Of a stretch of 64,000 nucleotides of DNA, positions 25,876 through 34,523 are shown piece by piece (within the stretch, counting starts at the first letter, position 1; each line of letters opens with the position of its first letter). The translations under genes and the position numbers were made by a program. Below the pieces are notes generated by a model. It was not told the DNA's origin. It saw only the letters and a program-made list of their open reading frames with translations, and searched no databases. The DNA comes from Tectiglobus sp965215755 (GTDB taxonomy: Bacteria; Pseudomonadota; Alphaproteobacteria; Rhizobiales; Hyphomicrobiaceae). The stretch lies in contig OZ244119.1 of NCBI GenBank assembly GCA_965215755.1, positions 3,534,001 through 3,598,000 of the forward strand, in the 5' to 3' direction.

Positions 25876-27278
25876 TGAGCGAGCGTACGATGGCAGGTAA
25901 CTATTTTGAGGAAGCCGACCATCGGCGGATACTGGAGGAGTATCCAATCGGGCAGAGTTTCCTGGACGGTCCTGCTCGACTGAATGGTGATGAACTGCGT
26001 GCGTTGCAGCAAAAGCGGTTTGCCGCTCTCATGCGCCGCGGCTGGGAGATCCCGTTTTATAAGCGACACTGGGGAAGCCATGGGATTGAGGCTGGGGACA
26101 TAAAATCTCTCGACGACCTCTCAAAGCTCCCGACGTTCTCAAAATCTGATTTGATGGCGAGTGTCGACATGTACCCGCCATATGGTGACTTCCATGGCAT
26201 GGACGGCGGTCCGGCGCGGCGCAACGTGGTCCTGCACACGACTAGTGGCACAACTGGTGCGCCGCAACCTCTGTTCTTTGGCGCTTGGGACCGTGAAATT
26301 CAAAACGCTTTGCTTGCCCGTGCCTATCTCCTGCAAGGTCTGCGTGATGAGGATGTTGTGCACTCCGTCTATGGGTTTGGAATGGTCAATGGGGGGCATT
26401 ACATCCGGGAGGCTGTTCTGCATTTCACCCGTGCCATGCTCTTACCGGCGGGAACGGGATTGGAGACACGATCCGAACAGCAAATCGACCTGATGAAGAC
26501 GTTCGGGGCAACGACGATTGTTGGGTTTGCGGACTACATCTTAAAGCTGTCGCAAGTCGCCCGCGAAAAGGGATTGGAGCCTGGGCGCGACATTCCCATT
26601 CGGATGATTTCCGGCCACCTTTCAGCGGATGGACACGAAGCGCTTGCAAAGGCCTGGCCCGGAGCAGAGGTGTTTGATTGGTATGGTGTTGGTGATACCG
26701 GCATTATCGCGGCGGAAGGGCCGGATCGTAGCGGACTTTACGTCTGGGAAGACGCGCATTTTGTCGAGATACTCGACCCAGACACGTTGCAGCCGATTGA
26801 TGACGGAGAACGCGGCAATATCTGTGTGACCGTGCTGTTCAAGAATACCATTTATCCTGTCATTCGCTTCAATACGAATGACGTGTCTTCCATGCTGCCT
26901 GGTCGCGGCGGTGCTGGAATTAACTTCCGCCGTCTGGCCGGATTTCAAGGCCGCAGCGATAACATGGTCAAGTTGCGAGGGATCAACGTTTATCCCACCG
27001 GCATCGCGGCTATTGTAAATGAGATTGAGGGGCTGAGTGGTGAGTATGTTTGTCGACTGACCAAGCAGGATGGTCGTGATGAATTGATCGTTGTTGTGGA
27101 GACCAGTGCAAACGAGGTTGGGGCGAGTTCGGAGCTGCTGGAACAAGTCAGGTCAACATTGCGCGAACGTCTCGGTGTGAGTGTCCAGGTGGAGTTGGCT
27201 GCGGCAGGTGGGACGGCTGCCTTAACTCAGGTAGAGACGCGACAGAAACCAATCCGTCTGATTGACGAGCGGTCATGA
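25875..27278 (+). CDS. Phenylacetate--CoA ligase family protein (AMP-forming)
   Basis: A 467-residue adenylate-forming enzyme of the PaaK type. The phosphate-binding loop is HTTSGTTGAPQPLFFG. Further landmarks are YGFGMVNGGHYIREA, DWYGVGDTGIIAAEGPD (A5-like region) and FQGRSDNMVKLRGINVYPTG, with the hinge/lysine area of PaaK proteins. It activates a carboxylate to acyl-AMP and then probably to the CoA thioester. The ATG at 25875 overlaps the TGA of the deacetylase gene, and its own TGA overlaps the amidase start, indicating translational coupling. Substrate unknown. Confidence 0.9.
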   Translation: MSERTMAGNYFEEADHRRILEEYPIGQSFLDGPARLNGDELRALQQKRFAALMRRGWEIPFYKRHWGSHGIEAGDIKSLDDLSKLPTFSKSDLMASVDMYPPYGDFHGMDGGPARRNVVLHTTSGTTGAPQPLFFGAWDREIQNALLARAYLLQGLRDEDVVHSVYGFGMVNGGHYIREAVLHFTRAMLLPAGTGLETRSEQQIDLMKTFGATTIVGFADYILKLSQVAREKGLEPGRDIPIRMISGHLSADGHEALAKAWPGAEVFDWYGVGDTGIIAAEGPDRSGLYVWEDAHFVEILDPDTLQPIDDGERGNICVTVLFKNTIYPVIRFNTNDVSSMLPGRGGAGINFRRLAGFQGRSDNMVKLRGINVYPTGIAAIVNEIEGLSGEYVCRLTKQDGRDELIVVVETSANEVGASSELLEQVRSTLRERLGVSVQVELAAAGGTAALTQVETRQKPIRLIDERS

Positions 27279-28579
27279 CAGAAGCGGCCGGTCTGACTGT
27301 TTGTGAAGCCGCTGCGGCTTTGGAGAGTGGTGCACTATCAAGCCTTGAGCTGACGGAAGACTGCATTCGGCGTGCCGAAAGTCGAGACGGGCAATTGCTG
27401 AACGCATTCATCCACATCGCCGGAGATCAGGCTCGCACCGCAGCGCGGGAGAGTGACGAACGGCGGAAAAGCAAGTGTATGTGGTCGCCCTTGGATGGCA
27501 TTCCCATCGCGGTCAAGGACAATATTGACGTGCTTGGCATGTCGACCACCAATGGCTTGGCGACGAGCTGGCTACCCAAGCGTGATGCGCCTTTGATTGC
27601 CCAGTTGCGCGGTGACGGCTTGGTCATGCTGGGCAAGCTGAACATGCACGAAGGGGCACTTGGAGCAACAACTGACAATGTGCATCATGGCCGCTGCATG
27701 CACCCGGATTTTCCCGGTTTTACTCCTGGTGGGAGCAGCGGTGGGTCGGCTGCGGCCGTTGCCGGAGACTTATGTCCGGTTGCGCTGGGGTCGGATACCA
27801 TGGGTTCCGTGCGCCTGCCTGCTGCATACTGCGGCATTGTTGGTCTGAAACCATCACGCGGAATGTGGTCGATCGACGGGGTTATGCCGCTCGGCCGGGG
27901 GCTCGATACGATTGGGCCAATGGCTCGAACCACCGGCGATCTTGCCTTGTTGCTCAATGTTATGCTGGACGTCCCGTCTCTTGATGAACTGCGACTGGGA
28001 GTTCTGGACTATGGGGCAAGCGTCGAGATCAAACCCGAGTGCCAAGCCATTCTCGACAATGCGCTTGTTGAACTTAGAAAGCATGGAGCCCGTTTCGAGA
28101 CCGTCGAGATGACGGACTACTCTCCAGGGCAGACCCGTCGCGCAGGCTTTCTCGTCAGTGAAGTCGATGGGGCAGAGGCGCATGCGGAGCTGTTAGCGCA
28201 AGAACCAGCAGCTTTCTCTCAAGAGTTTTTGGCGATGCTAAAGTACGGGCAGAATGTAACCGAAGAGCGCTATGAAGCTTCCCGTGAGGCGATAGAAACT
28301 GCCGGGCAGTTGTTCCGGGAGAAGCTGGCTGCTTTTGATGCGATTCTCAGTTTAACGGCGCCGCAGCGTGCCTTTCGCTTTGATGAGGTTGTTCCGACCA
28401 ATCAAGCAGATCTCACTGCCATCGCGAATTTTTCTGGCTGCCCGGCAATCAGCCTGCCGATCCCGGTGCCGACTGGTGAACGGCCAGTTGGGTTGCAGGT
28501 TCTTTCATCTCCTGGTTCGGATCATGCGCTCATTCGAATAGCCCAACTGTTCGAGACGGTCTTCTCTGCGGCACGTTGA
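27275..28579 (+). CDS. Amidase (amidase-signature family)
   Basis: A 434-residue amidase-signature hydrolase. The Ser-cisSer-Lys triad is visible: Lys81 (GIPIAVKDNIDVLG), cis-Ser in TPGGSSGGSAAAVAG (about 154-155) and the nucleophile Ser178 (LGSDTMGSVRLPAAYCG). It hydrolyses carboxamides or ureido groups (AtzF, GatA and aryl-acylamidase types share this fold). The ATG at 27275 overlaps the stop of the ligase gene (ATGA). With the PuuE-like and PaaK-like genes it forms a compact cassette that could process a cyclic amide to a CoA ester (inference). Confidence 0.93.
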   Translation: MTEAAGLTVCEAAAALESGALSSLELTEDCIRRAESRDGQLLNAFIHIAGDQARTAARESDERRKSKCMWSPLDGIPIAVKDNIDVLGMSTTNGLATSWLPKRDAPLIAQLRGDGLVMLGKLNMHEGALGATTDNVHHGRCMHPDFPGFTPGGSSGGSAAAVAGDLCPVALGSDTMGSVRLPAAYCGIVGLKPSRGMWSIDGVMPLGRGLDTIGPMARTTGDLALLLNVMLDVPSLDELRLGVLDYGASVEIKPECQAILDNALVELRKHGARFETVEMTDYSPGQTRRAGFLVSEVDGAEAHAELLAQEPAAFSQEFLAMLKYGQNVTEERYEASREAIETAGQLFREKLAAFDAILSLTAPQRAFRFDEVVPTNQADLTAIANFSGCPAISLPIPVPTGERPVGLQVLSSPGSDHALIRIAQLFETVFSAAR

Positions 28580-28821
28580 TATCGTGATATCGGCAGTCGT
28601 GCACAACGTGCGTTTGCCTGACATGCTTCACAGCCCAAGCGCATTGCGGCGAGGTATTGTTACACTTCAAGATGTCCTTGCTGCAGGCTCGGCTTCGTCT
28701 TTCACCGGCATGCGCGTTGCGGCGCAGATCATGTTGACGATTGAGATGTCGCAGGACTGAGTTGAGCCCGTTGGTCGGGCACGATAGTGTTGTTCAGGAT
28801 ATCCAAAGTGGGATTGGCTGC
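28580..28821. other. Leader region of the GrdB/PrdB-like selenoprotein gene
   Basis: No gene is supported. An in-frame start at 28741 would add 27 residues that do not look like family sequence, so I regard 28741-28821 as leader. Confidence 0.4.
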
Positions 28822-30066
28822 ATGGCGAGACTGAGTGACTTTGACGAGATTGGTCAGGACTATTATCGGTCGATGCCAATGCCGGCGTTCCCGGACACGC
28901 CTTGGGTCACGCCAAAGCCGATCACAGAGGCGGGAGTCGCAATGATCTCAACGGCAGTCCTGCAGCGGCGCGGGGATCGGCCCTTCTCAGTTGATTCAGC
29001 TGACTACCGCGTGTTGCCGAGCAATACGCCGGCTGCCGAGCTGGAGATGAGCCACATCTCGATCAACTTCGACCGCAGCGGTTTTCAGCAGGACCATAAC
29101 GTTGCACTGCCGATAGATCGGTTGAATGAATTTGTGGCTGCAGGCAAAGTTGGTTCAGCGGCAGATGTCCATTACTCATTTATGGGGGCAACTCATCCCG
29201 ATAAGCTGGAGCAGGCGGCAACACGACTGGCTCGGGTGTTGAAGCAGGACAATGTCGACTCTGTTTTACTGATACCGATATGACCGGCTTGTACGCGCGC
29301 CGTGGGCGGGCTTGGCCATTACTTAGAACGCGCCGGCTTTGCAACAGCAGGGCTTAGTTTGATCCGTCTGCATAGCGAGAAGATCCGACCGCCGCGTGCG
29401 CTCTGGGTTCCGTTTGAGCTGGGCCGCCCGCTCGGCGTGCCGCATGATGCAGACTTCCAGTCGCGCGTGTTCCAATCTTTGATTGATTTGTTCGAGGCGC
29501 GGAAAGGTCCTGTTCTCGTCGACTATCCTGAGGATGCTCCGGGTAGTCATGCTGATGATATGGACGGCCTAGCTTGTCCGATGCGGTTTGATGCGCCTAA
29601 AACGAACGACGAGACGCTGGAATCGGCGGTACTGCGCGAAGTTGGTGAGTTGCAGCCGTGGTACGATCTGGCCTGTGAACGGCGCCAGAGGACAACGGTC
29701 GGCGTCACTGGACTTGAAATTGATGACGTGGTCCGGACGCTTGCTGGGTGGCTTTCACCTGAAGCGCCAACAGCGGTCATCAAAAACCAGACACCAGCCG
29801 CTATGCTCAAGCTTGCGGTGGAAGATCTACGCGCGTTTTATTTTGAAGCTGCTGCCGGACAGCCCGGCGGAGACGCTATCGGCAGTAAGCAACTTGCCGA
29901 TTGGTTCTGGGGTGAGACATCTGCTGCCAAGTTGCTGTTGGCATTGCGCGATCGGCTCATTCCGGATGACGATCCGGCGTTGCAGATGCTGGGGCACAAC
30001 AGTGTTGTTCCACGCGAACAATGGATGCGCTTTGGGATTGATGATCGTTGGTGGCATAAACGCTGA
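28822..30066 (+). CDS. GrdB/PrdB-like selenoprotein (glycine/betaine/D-proline reductase family); in-frame TGA at 29281-29283 read as selenocysteine
   Basis: Two apparent ORFs (one ending at 29283, the next starting at 29302) are in one frame and separated only by TGA. Reading it as Sec gives SVLLIPI-U-PACTRAVGGLGHYLERAGF, matching the family motif UPxCTR followed by an amphipathic helix and GIPT-like AGFATAGLSLIR. The whole product is about 414 residues with Sec154 and Cys157 (UxxC). The N-terminal half begins MARLSDFDEIGQDYYRSMP. A downstream segment PRALWVPFELGRPLGVPHDA is also typical of this GrdB-like family. Anaerobic GrdB and PrdB act in amino-acid reductases; aerobic relatives have no established reaction. 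No GrdA or GrdC is nearby. Start at 28822 chosen by protein form. Confidence 0.87.
29286..29317 (+). promoter_or_regulatory. Candidate bacterial SECIS hairpin for the GrdB/PrdB-like selenoprotein
   Basis: Starting two bases after the UGA, a GC-rich hairpin can form: GGC (29286-29288) with GCC (29315-29317), internal mismatches, then CGCC/GGCG (29298-29301 with 29305-29308) closing a GUG loop. The apical loop lies 18 nt past the UGA, in the range SelB recognises, and contains GU. The pairing was found by hand and is imperfect. Confidence 0.5.
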
Positions 30067-30087
30067 GGCCGCTTTGTGGAGACAGAC

Positions 30088-30993
30088 CTAAGTTGGCAGA
30101 AAGCGCAGATCCGTAAATTCTTCAGGTTCGGCTGCCCGATCAATGCCGCCAAGTTCCGTGAGCATGTCGATTGACTTTTTCAGGCCGGCTATGTCGAGAC
30201 TGCAGTCCAACTGATAACGCGGGAATTCGCGATCCATTGCGCGCTCGATAGCACTCTCATTGGCATCGTAGTGCCGGGCGACAAAGCGCGTGAATTCTTT
30301 GCGGTTGTTTGCTGCGTGATGAGCGGATTTCCGACAACCACGTAAGACGGTGCTCACGCTCTCTGGTTCGCGGGCGATAAAGTCACTGTTGGCAACCCGG
30401 ACGATCCATTGGAAATCTGGAAGATATTGTTGCTCGTACCCAGCGGCCCAGACGTTAAGGATATCGCGCTCTTCGCCGATCGCCAGGTTGGGCTCTGTCA
30501 CCAGGCAAGCGTCAATTGCGCCATCGTCCATTAGGTCGATGATACGGGGATATTGATCATGCAGTGGGACAAGCGTCACATCCTTGTTGGCGTCGAGCCC
30601 GTGCTGCGCCAGCATTTTGTGCACAATCCAAGAGGGGCAGCTGCCAATACTCAGCAATCCGATACGCTTGCCCTTTAGCTCTGCATAGGTGGTGATGTCT
30701 TTTCTCACGCCGAGATACAGATGTGCCTGTTGGCGGCAGCCGCTCGCAATAATCCGAAATCGTTTGCCGCTAGCCATGGCCGGCAGGCCAGATGGAGAAC
30801 CGAGGCTTCCAATGGGAGCAGCGCCCGTATCAAATGCTGCCGCGATCTCAGGTCCGCCGAACACCATTTTGATTGTAAGATCCACACCCTCGTCAGCGAA
30901 GACGCCTTCTTCGATCCCGAAGCGGACGGTGAGAGCATCGTTTCCTGATGGCACTCCATATGCAATCTGTTTGCGGCTACCCATTGATATCAT
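30088..30993 (-). CDS. ABC transporter substrate-binding protein-like (NMT1/SsuA type)
   Basis: A 301-residue protein of the NMT1/THI5-like periplasmic-binding family. The N-terminal lobe has IAYGVPSGNDALTVRFGIEEG and VFADEGVDLTIKMV. The hinge motif LKGKRIGLLSIGSCPSWIVH and DGAIDACLVTEPNLAIG are also typical. No signal peptide or lipobox is visible (MISMGSRKQIAYG), so either export uses another route or it acts as a cytosolic ligand-binding protein or enzyme. There are no permease or ATPase genes next to it. It is convergent with the selenoprotein gene (21 bp apart) and 65 bp downstream of a cupin gene in the same direction. Confidence 0.8.
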   Translation of the reverse strand: MISMGSRKQIAYGVPSGNDALTVRFGIEEGVFADEGVDLTIKMVFGGPEIAAAFDTGAAPIGSLGSPSGLPAMASGKRFRIIASGCRQQAHLYLGVRKDITTYAELKGKRIGLLSIGSCPSWIVHKMLAQHGLDANKDVTLVPLHDQYPRIIDLMDDGAIDACLVTEPNLAIGEERDILNVWAAGYEQQYLPDFQWIVRVANSDFIAREPESVSTVLRGCRKSAHHAANNRKEFTRFVARHYDANESAIERAMDREFPRYQLDCSLDIAGLKKSIDMLTELGGIDRAAEPEEFTDLRFLPT

Positions 30994-31058
30994 TCCGGTT
31001 CGTTGAGACGGCTTGAAGAGAAAGCAGCCTGAAAACTTGCGTCGACAGGCTCATATAT

Positions 31059-31688
31059 TCAGGCATGGGCGACACGGACAATTTTGGGATTGATTTCCAT
31101 GTAATCGCAGGTGTTGTTGTCCATGTCGTAGGCGAGACGCTTCGGTAAGCGCTCCAGCGATAAACCATACATATGAAAGTGCCGCCGCGGAATTTCCCCC
31201 GGTGTCGCCACACTATGGACGTCATCGGGCATCAACGCGATGTACTCGTTGTCATGCACACGCTTGGTTGCAGCCAGTTTGATTTCGGCAGGACCCGGTT
31301 CGTATCCCCCATCGGTGCGTTCGTAGAGACTGTTTTCCTCGCAACCTTCAAGGCCGGCCACAACGGCCCATGTGGCGTGGTTGTGTGGGCGCACTGATCC
31401 ACCCGGTCGGGCACAGGTCAGATACAACGGAAAACGGCCGCCGTCATCTTCGCTCAGGAGATAGAGCTTGGCTGACGAGCCGGGTTCGGGATTTGGGAAG
31501 TGCTCATGGCTAAAGAGTTCCTTCCGGTGTGCAAGCTCCATCAATTCGGCGGCGATCAATTTCAGGCAGTCACGTGTCACGCCGTGCTCACTTTCCAAGG
31601 TGCGGATGCGATTGACGGTTTCAGCAACATGTTGTCTGCGCTCGGCAACAATCGCTGGGTCGATTGGGCTATTCATGGGTCGGGTCAT
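31059..31688 (-). CDS. Cysteine dioxygenase-like cupin protein
   Basis: About 209 residues with a cysteine-dioxygenase-type cupin. The iron ligands are visible as His-x-His in SVRPHNHATWAVVAG and a third His in MPDDVHSVATPGE, the 3-His site of cysteine and 3-mercaptopropionate dioxygenases. The long helical N-terminal region (AERRQHVAETVNRIRTLESE) is family-like. It would oxidise a thiol to a sulfinate with O2. The start is uncertain: ATG 31688 is used, but ATG 31676 has AGGA at a better distance. The SBP-like gene follows in the same direction. Proximity to a selenoprotein hints at sulfur or selenium metabolism (inference). Confidence 0.82.
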   Translation of the reverse strand: MTRPMNSPIDPAIVAERRQHVAETVNRIRTLESEHGVTRDCLKLIAAELMELAHRKELFSHEHFPNPEPGSSAKLYLLSEDDGGRFPLYLTCARPGGSVRPHNHATWAVVAGLEGCEENSLYERTDGGYEPGPAEIKLAATKRVHDNEYIALMPDDVHSVATPGEIPRRHFHMYGLSLERLPKRLAYDMDNNTCDYMEINPKIVRVAHA

Positions 31689-31866
31689 TCCTGTCAAATC
31701 TTCCCTTTGGGGTTCTTCTGGCCCGCATTGTGCCTCAACACGGGAGGATTCCAAGCAAAACTGGCTTGCGAAATCTCTCCAATGATCGACGGTTGATGCT
31801 GAGCGGGATATCGTTGAGGGATGTTAGCGTGTGACCCCAAGGTCAATCTCAGGGGAGTATGAAGCG

Positions 31867-32514
31867 ATGATGGATGACGTCTATCAGCGTCAGAACTTTG
31901 GCAATGATGTAGGGTTGGGCCGTAAGCCGGCGCTGTTGATCGTCGACTTTCAAGTCGGTTTTGCTGACCCTGAAGTCTTCGGCGGGGGTAACGTTGCGGA
32001 AGCTGTTGCTGCAACTGTTCCGCTTCTCCACGAGTTTCGCGTTCTTGGTTTTCCAGTGGCTTACACGCGCGCTGTGTTTGCCGATGATGGATCGGATGCC
32101 GGTGTGTTCGGTATGAAAGTTCCCGGTTTGAAGCGCCTGACCGATGATGCGGAGATTTCGCAAATTGTGCCAGAGCTTGCTCCACATCCAGGCGACTACA
32201 TCGTGCGCAAGACGGGGCCAAGCGGGTTTTTTGGGACATCATTGAGCACCTGGCTGAATGCCCAAGGCGTGGATTCGCTCGTCGTCACGGGGGCGACCAC
32301 GTCGGGCTGTGTGCGCGCCAGCGTCGTGGATTCCATTAGTTATAGCTATCGCACAGTGGTGGTCACAGACTGCTGTGGTGATCGTGCGTTGGAACCGCAT
32401 GCGGCCAATCTTTTCGATATGGGCCAGAAATATGCAGACCTTCTGACGGCAGATGAAGCGATCACAGCCATTCGCGCGGTTGCTGGGCGCAATAGTGCTG
32501 AGCCATCTCAATAG
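31867..32514 (+). CDS. Isochorismatase-family amidohydrolase (maleamate/N-carbamoylsarcosine amidase-like)
   Basis: A 215-residue cysteine hydrolase. Triad residues are Asp27 (LLIVDFQVGF), Lys115 (YIVRKTGPSGFFGT) and Cys148 (TGATTSGCVRASV). The segment GFFGTSLSTWL is typical of N-carbamoylsarcosine amidase and maleamate amidase relatives. The start at 31867 has AGGGGAG ten bases upstream; an in-frame ATG directly follows. The next gene, 12 bp away, is a maleate-isomerase-like protein. This pairing occurs in nicotinate catabolism (NicF-NicE: maleamate to maleate to fumarate), but other nic genes are absent here, so that role is only suggested. Confidence 0.88.
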   Translation: MMDDVYQRQNFGNDVGLGRKPALLIVDFQVGFADPEVFGGGNVAEAVAATVPLLHEFRVLGFPVAYTRAVFADDGSDAGVFGMKVPGLKRLTDDAEISQIVPELAPHPGDYIVRKTGPSGFFGTSLSTWLNAQGVDSLVVTGATTSGCVRASVVDSISYSYRTVVVTDCCGDRALEPHAANLFDMGQKYADLLTADEAITAIRAVAGRNSAEPSQ

Positions 32515-32526
32515 GATGCTGTGACC

Positions 32527-33273
32527 ATGGTTGATGTTCTGGGTTATCGCCGCAAGTTTGCTGTCGTTGCGCCGTCAACGAACACCATCGTGCAACCCGA
32601 GTTTGATGCGATGGCGCCGTATGGTGTCACCAATCATTTCAGTCGTATTCATATCCCAGATGATCCACTTGGATCTGATGCGGACTTTGAGGAACTGATG
32701 GTGCGCATCCGGGCCGAGCTGATGCAGGCTGTTGATCGCTCGATGACGGCGCGACCGGATTATCTAATCATGGGGATGTCATCGGAAACGTTCTGGGGTG
32801 GACTAGCTGGTTCGCAGGAACTCGAAGCGAAACTGAAAGATCGGTCCAAGTTGCGTGTTGCCATGGGCTCAGATGCCAGCCAGGCTGCCTTGAGGGCCTA
32901 CGGCGACATCAAACGCATCAGCGTGGTGACGCCTTATATGCCGGTGGGCGATCAGGAGGTCCGGAACTTCTTCACGGACTGCGGTTTTGATGTTCAGGCT
33001 GTGTACGGCCTCAAATGTGACAGTCCGACTGCCATTGCGCATGTTGATAGCAAGACACTTCGGGATGCGGTGCGCGAAGTGGATGATCCGCAGGTTGAAG
33101 CTATTCTGCAGGTTGGCACCAATCTGGCTTTTGCGCACATCGCGCCGATGGCAGAGTTCTGGCTTGATAAGCCGGTTCTGGCCATTAACACGGCGACCTA
33201 CTGGTGGGCGCTTCGCCAGAATGGGATTGATGATCGGATCGATGGATTTGGCAGTCTACTCCGCGAGCATTGA
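32527..33273 (+). CDS. Maleate isomerase / arylmalonate decarboxylase family protein
   Basis: A 248-residue Asp/Glu racemase-superfamily protein. Recognisable blocks are VVAPSTNTIVQPEFDAMAP at the N-terminus, LIMGMSSETFWGG, ISVVTPYMPVGDQEVRNFF and KPVLAINTATYWWALRQ near the C-terminus. In maleate isomerases two Cys residues act as acid-base pair; here the first site reads MSSET and the second VGTNLAFAH, and neither has Cys. The reaction may therefore differ, for example a decarboxylation or hydrolysis. It follows an isochorismatase-family gene by 12 bp, so the two are almost certainly one operon. Confidence 0.85.
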   Translation: MVDVLGYRRKFAVVAPSTNTIVQPEFDAMAPYGVTNHFSRIHIPDDPLGSDADFEELMVRIRAELMQAVDRSMTARPDYLIMGMSSETFWGGLAGSQELEAKLKDRSKLRVAMGSDASQAALRAYGDIKRISVVTPYMPVGDQEVRNFFTDCGFDVQAVYGLKCDSPTAIAHVDSKTLRDAVREVDDPQVEAILQVGTNLAFAHIAPMAEFWLDKPVLAINTATYWWALRQNGIDDRIDGFGSLLREH

Positions 33274-33338
33274 GAGCGGCGTAGGTTCGAACTCATGTCT
33301 TAGGTGCAATCTGTTACCCATGGCGCCGGGTCGGACAA

Positions 33339-33346
33339 GGCTATTT
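33339..33346 (+). repeat. Left target-site duplication (GGCTATTT) of the IS1595-family element
   Basis: The 8-bp sequence GGCTATTT directly precedes the left inverted repeat and is repeated exactly at 36095-36102. An 8-bp duplication is the rule for IS1595-family transposition. Confidence 0.85.
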
Positions 33347-33371
33347 CGGCCTTATGTAGGAACGGCACCAA
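33347..33371 (+). repeat. Left terminal inverted repeat (IRL)
   Basis: 25 bp beginning CGGCCTTATGTAGGAAC. It matches the reverse complement of 36070-36094 at 24 of 25 positions. Confidence 0.9.
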
Positions 33372-33396
33372 GACACTAATTCTTGGCTTTTTTCTA

Positions 33397-34341
33397 TTAA
33401 TCGGCTCGTCCTGTTCCGAAGCCGACAACGGCTTGGAGTTCGTCAAGCGGTATCTCACCATCAGTAGTTGGCATTCCAATTACTATGTTGGGGTTACTAG
33501 GATCTTCTCTGCCTATCCAAAACATGAACTCAGTCGTATGATTTTCGGTGCCTGCAGGAGAATTGTAGACGACACATCCAACAACAGAAATAGTGAGCTT
33601 GTAATCATCGACAGGCTCTCCGACCAGCTCTTCAATGTGTCTGACAACTTGCTTGGAAATCGGCGAGCTGACTTTTTCGGTGAATTGATCTGTCGGGAAG
33701 ATCTTGTGTCCCAACAGATCTCTGGGACGTCGTCGTTTTGCTCGGTTCCTTATTTCTCTCAGCGTTTTGAATTCGTTTCTGATGTCTACAATTTCAAAGA
33801 AAACCTCTGCATTAACAGCTGGAGACTTCCCAAAGTTCTTCAAAACGAAAGCAATGGATACTCGCCCTTCGCCGCCCTTGAACACAACGGAGCTAGCAAT
33901 TTTGGGGGTAACAGACACCCACGGACGCTCCGTGGCTTGCAGCGTTTGCTCCGCAATCCGCACAGCCTCTCTGCTGCTGTTGGCCGCCTCGATTGCAGCG
34001 GTCGTTGTGTTGCGGGCTTCCCACAGTGTCCCCCCCAAAAGCATCACGCCGAATATCGTGAACCACATTATGACGTTGGTCGATCGAGCCATATCCCGCT
34101 GGGCTTTAAGATCATATTCGGCGCGCCACTCATCCCTTGCGGATTTTGGATCAGTGTAATCGCCCTTCGGCGACGTCCCCAAAGGAACGACATTTTTGGT
34201 TTTCTCGTATTTCTGTTCGGCGGCGTGGTAAGCACGCTCGGTGTCTTGATAGTCTTCGTATATTGATATTGAAGCCAAGCCAACAATGACAATAAAGATG
34301 ACTAGAACTGGAGTGTATTCGCGCCAATCGCTGTGAGACAT
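33397..34341 (-). CDS. Passenger: membrane protein with two N-terminal helices, unknown function
   Basis: A 314-residue protein. The first hydrophobic segment is about residues 11-28 (PVLVIFIVIVGLASISIY) and the second about 90-106 (VIMWFTIFGVMLLGGTLWE). Between them is a charged loop of about 60 residues. After a short coiled coil (ARNTTTAAIEAANSSREAV) comes a beta-rich C-terminal domain starting RPWVSVTPKIAS with FVLKNFGKSPAVNAEV. This resembles many proteobacterial two-helix proteins of unknown role that end in a soluble Ig-like or immunity-like domain. The start overlaps the 3' end of the DUF6471 gene by 40 bp, so the two minus-strand genes are coupled. The gene ends 25 bp from the left inverted repeat. 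Confidence 0.78.
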   Translation of the reverse strand: MSHSDWREYTPVLVIFIVIVGLASISIYEDYQDTERAYHAAEQKYEKTKNVVPLGTSPKGDYTDPKSARDEWRAEYDLKAQRDMARSTNVIMWFTIFGVMLLGGTLWEARNTTTAAIEAANSSREAVRIAEQTLQATERPWVSVTPKIASSVVFKGGEGRVSIAFVLKNFGKSPAVNAEVFFEIVDIRNEFKTLREIRNRAKRRRPRDLLGHKIFPTDQFTEKVSSPISKQVVRHIEELVGEPVDDYKLTISVVGCVVYNSPAGTENHTTEFMFWIGREDPSNPNIVIGMPTTDGEIPLDELQAVVGFGTGRAD

Positions 34342-34523
34342 TGCACCATAAACGCTGCTGAGAATTTCCCTCGTGCTAGCTTGTTTCGTATGTTGACTTC
34401 CTTTTCGTCAACCCCAATTTCGGCAAGTGCTTCAACAAGCTGAGCGTAAGTCATTCCTTTTCGCTTCAATTCTGCTTTGAGCATGTTCGCCACGCGGGCT
34501 TCCCAGTCCGTGCGTTCGGGCAT
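34302..34523 (-). CDS. Passenger: small DUF6471-like protein
   Basis: A 73-residue basic protein. MPERTDWEARVANMLKAELK then RKGMTYAQLVEALAEIGVDE and VNIRNKLARGKFSAAFMVQC give a compact helical fold that looks like a helix-turn-helix (the AQLVEALAEIGV/NIRNKLARGKFSA pair) and matches my recollection of DUF6471. Such a protein could regulate the element. It is divergent from the transposase with a 104-bp AT-rich promoter region between them, so it may repress transposition (inference). It overlaps the membrane-protein gene downstream. Confidence 0.78.
   Translation of the reverse strand: MPERTDWEARVANMLKAELKRKGMTYAQLVEALAEIGVDEKEVNIRNKLARGKFSAAFMVQCLTAIGANTLQF

Noticed and set aside
29302..30066. 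Separate 254-residue protein starting at a GTG
   Set aside because: Same logic: the UPACTR motif lies between the stop and this GTG, and homology covers both halves.
33304..34266. A 320-codon plus-strand frame at the left end of the IS element
   Set aside because: Antisense to the two-helix membrane protein and would run through the inverted repeat; composition is not protein-like.
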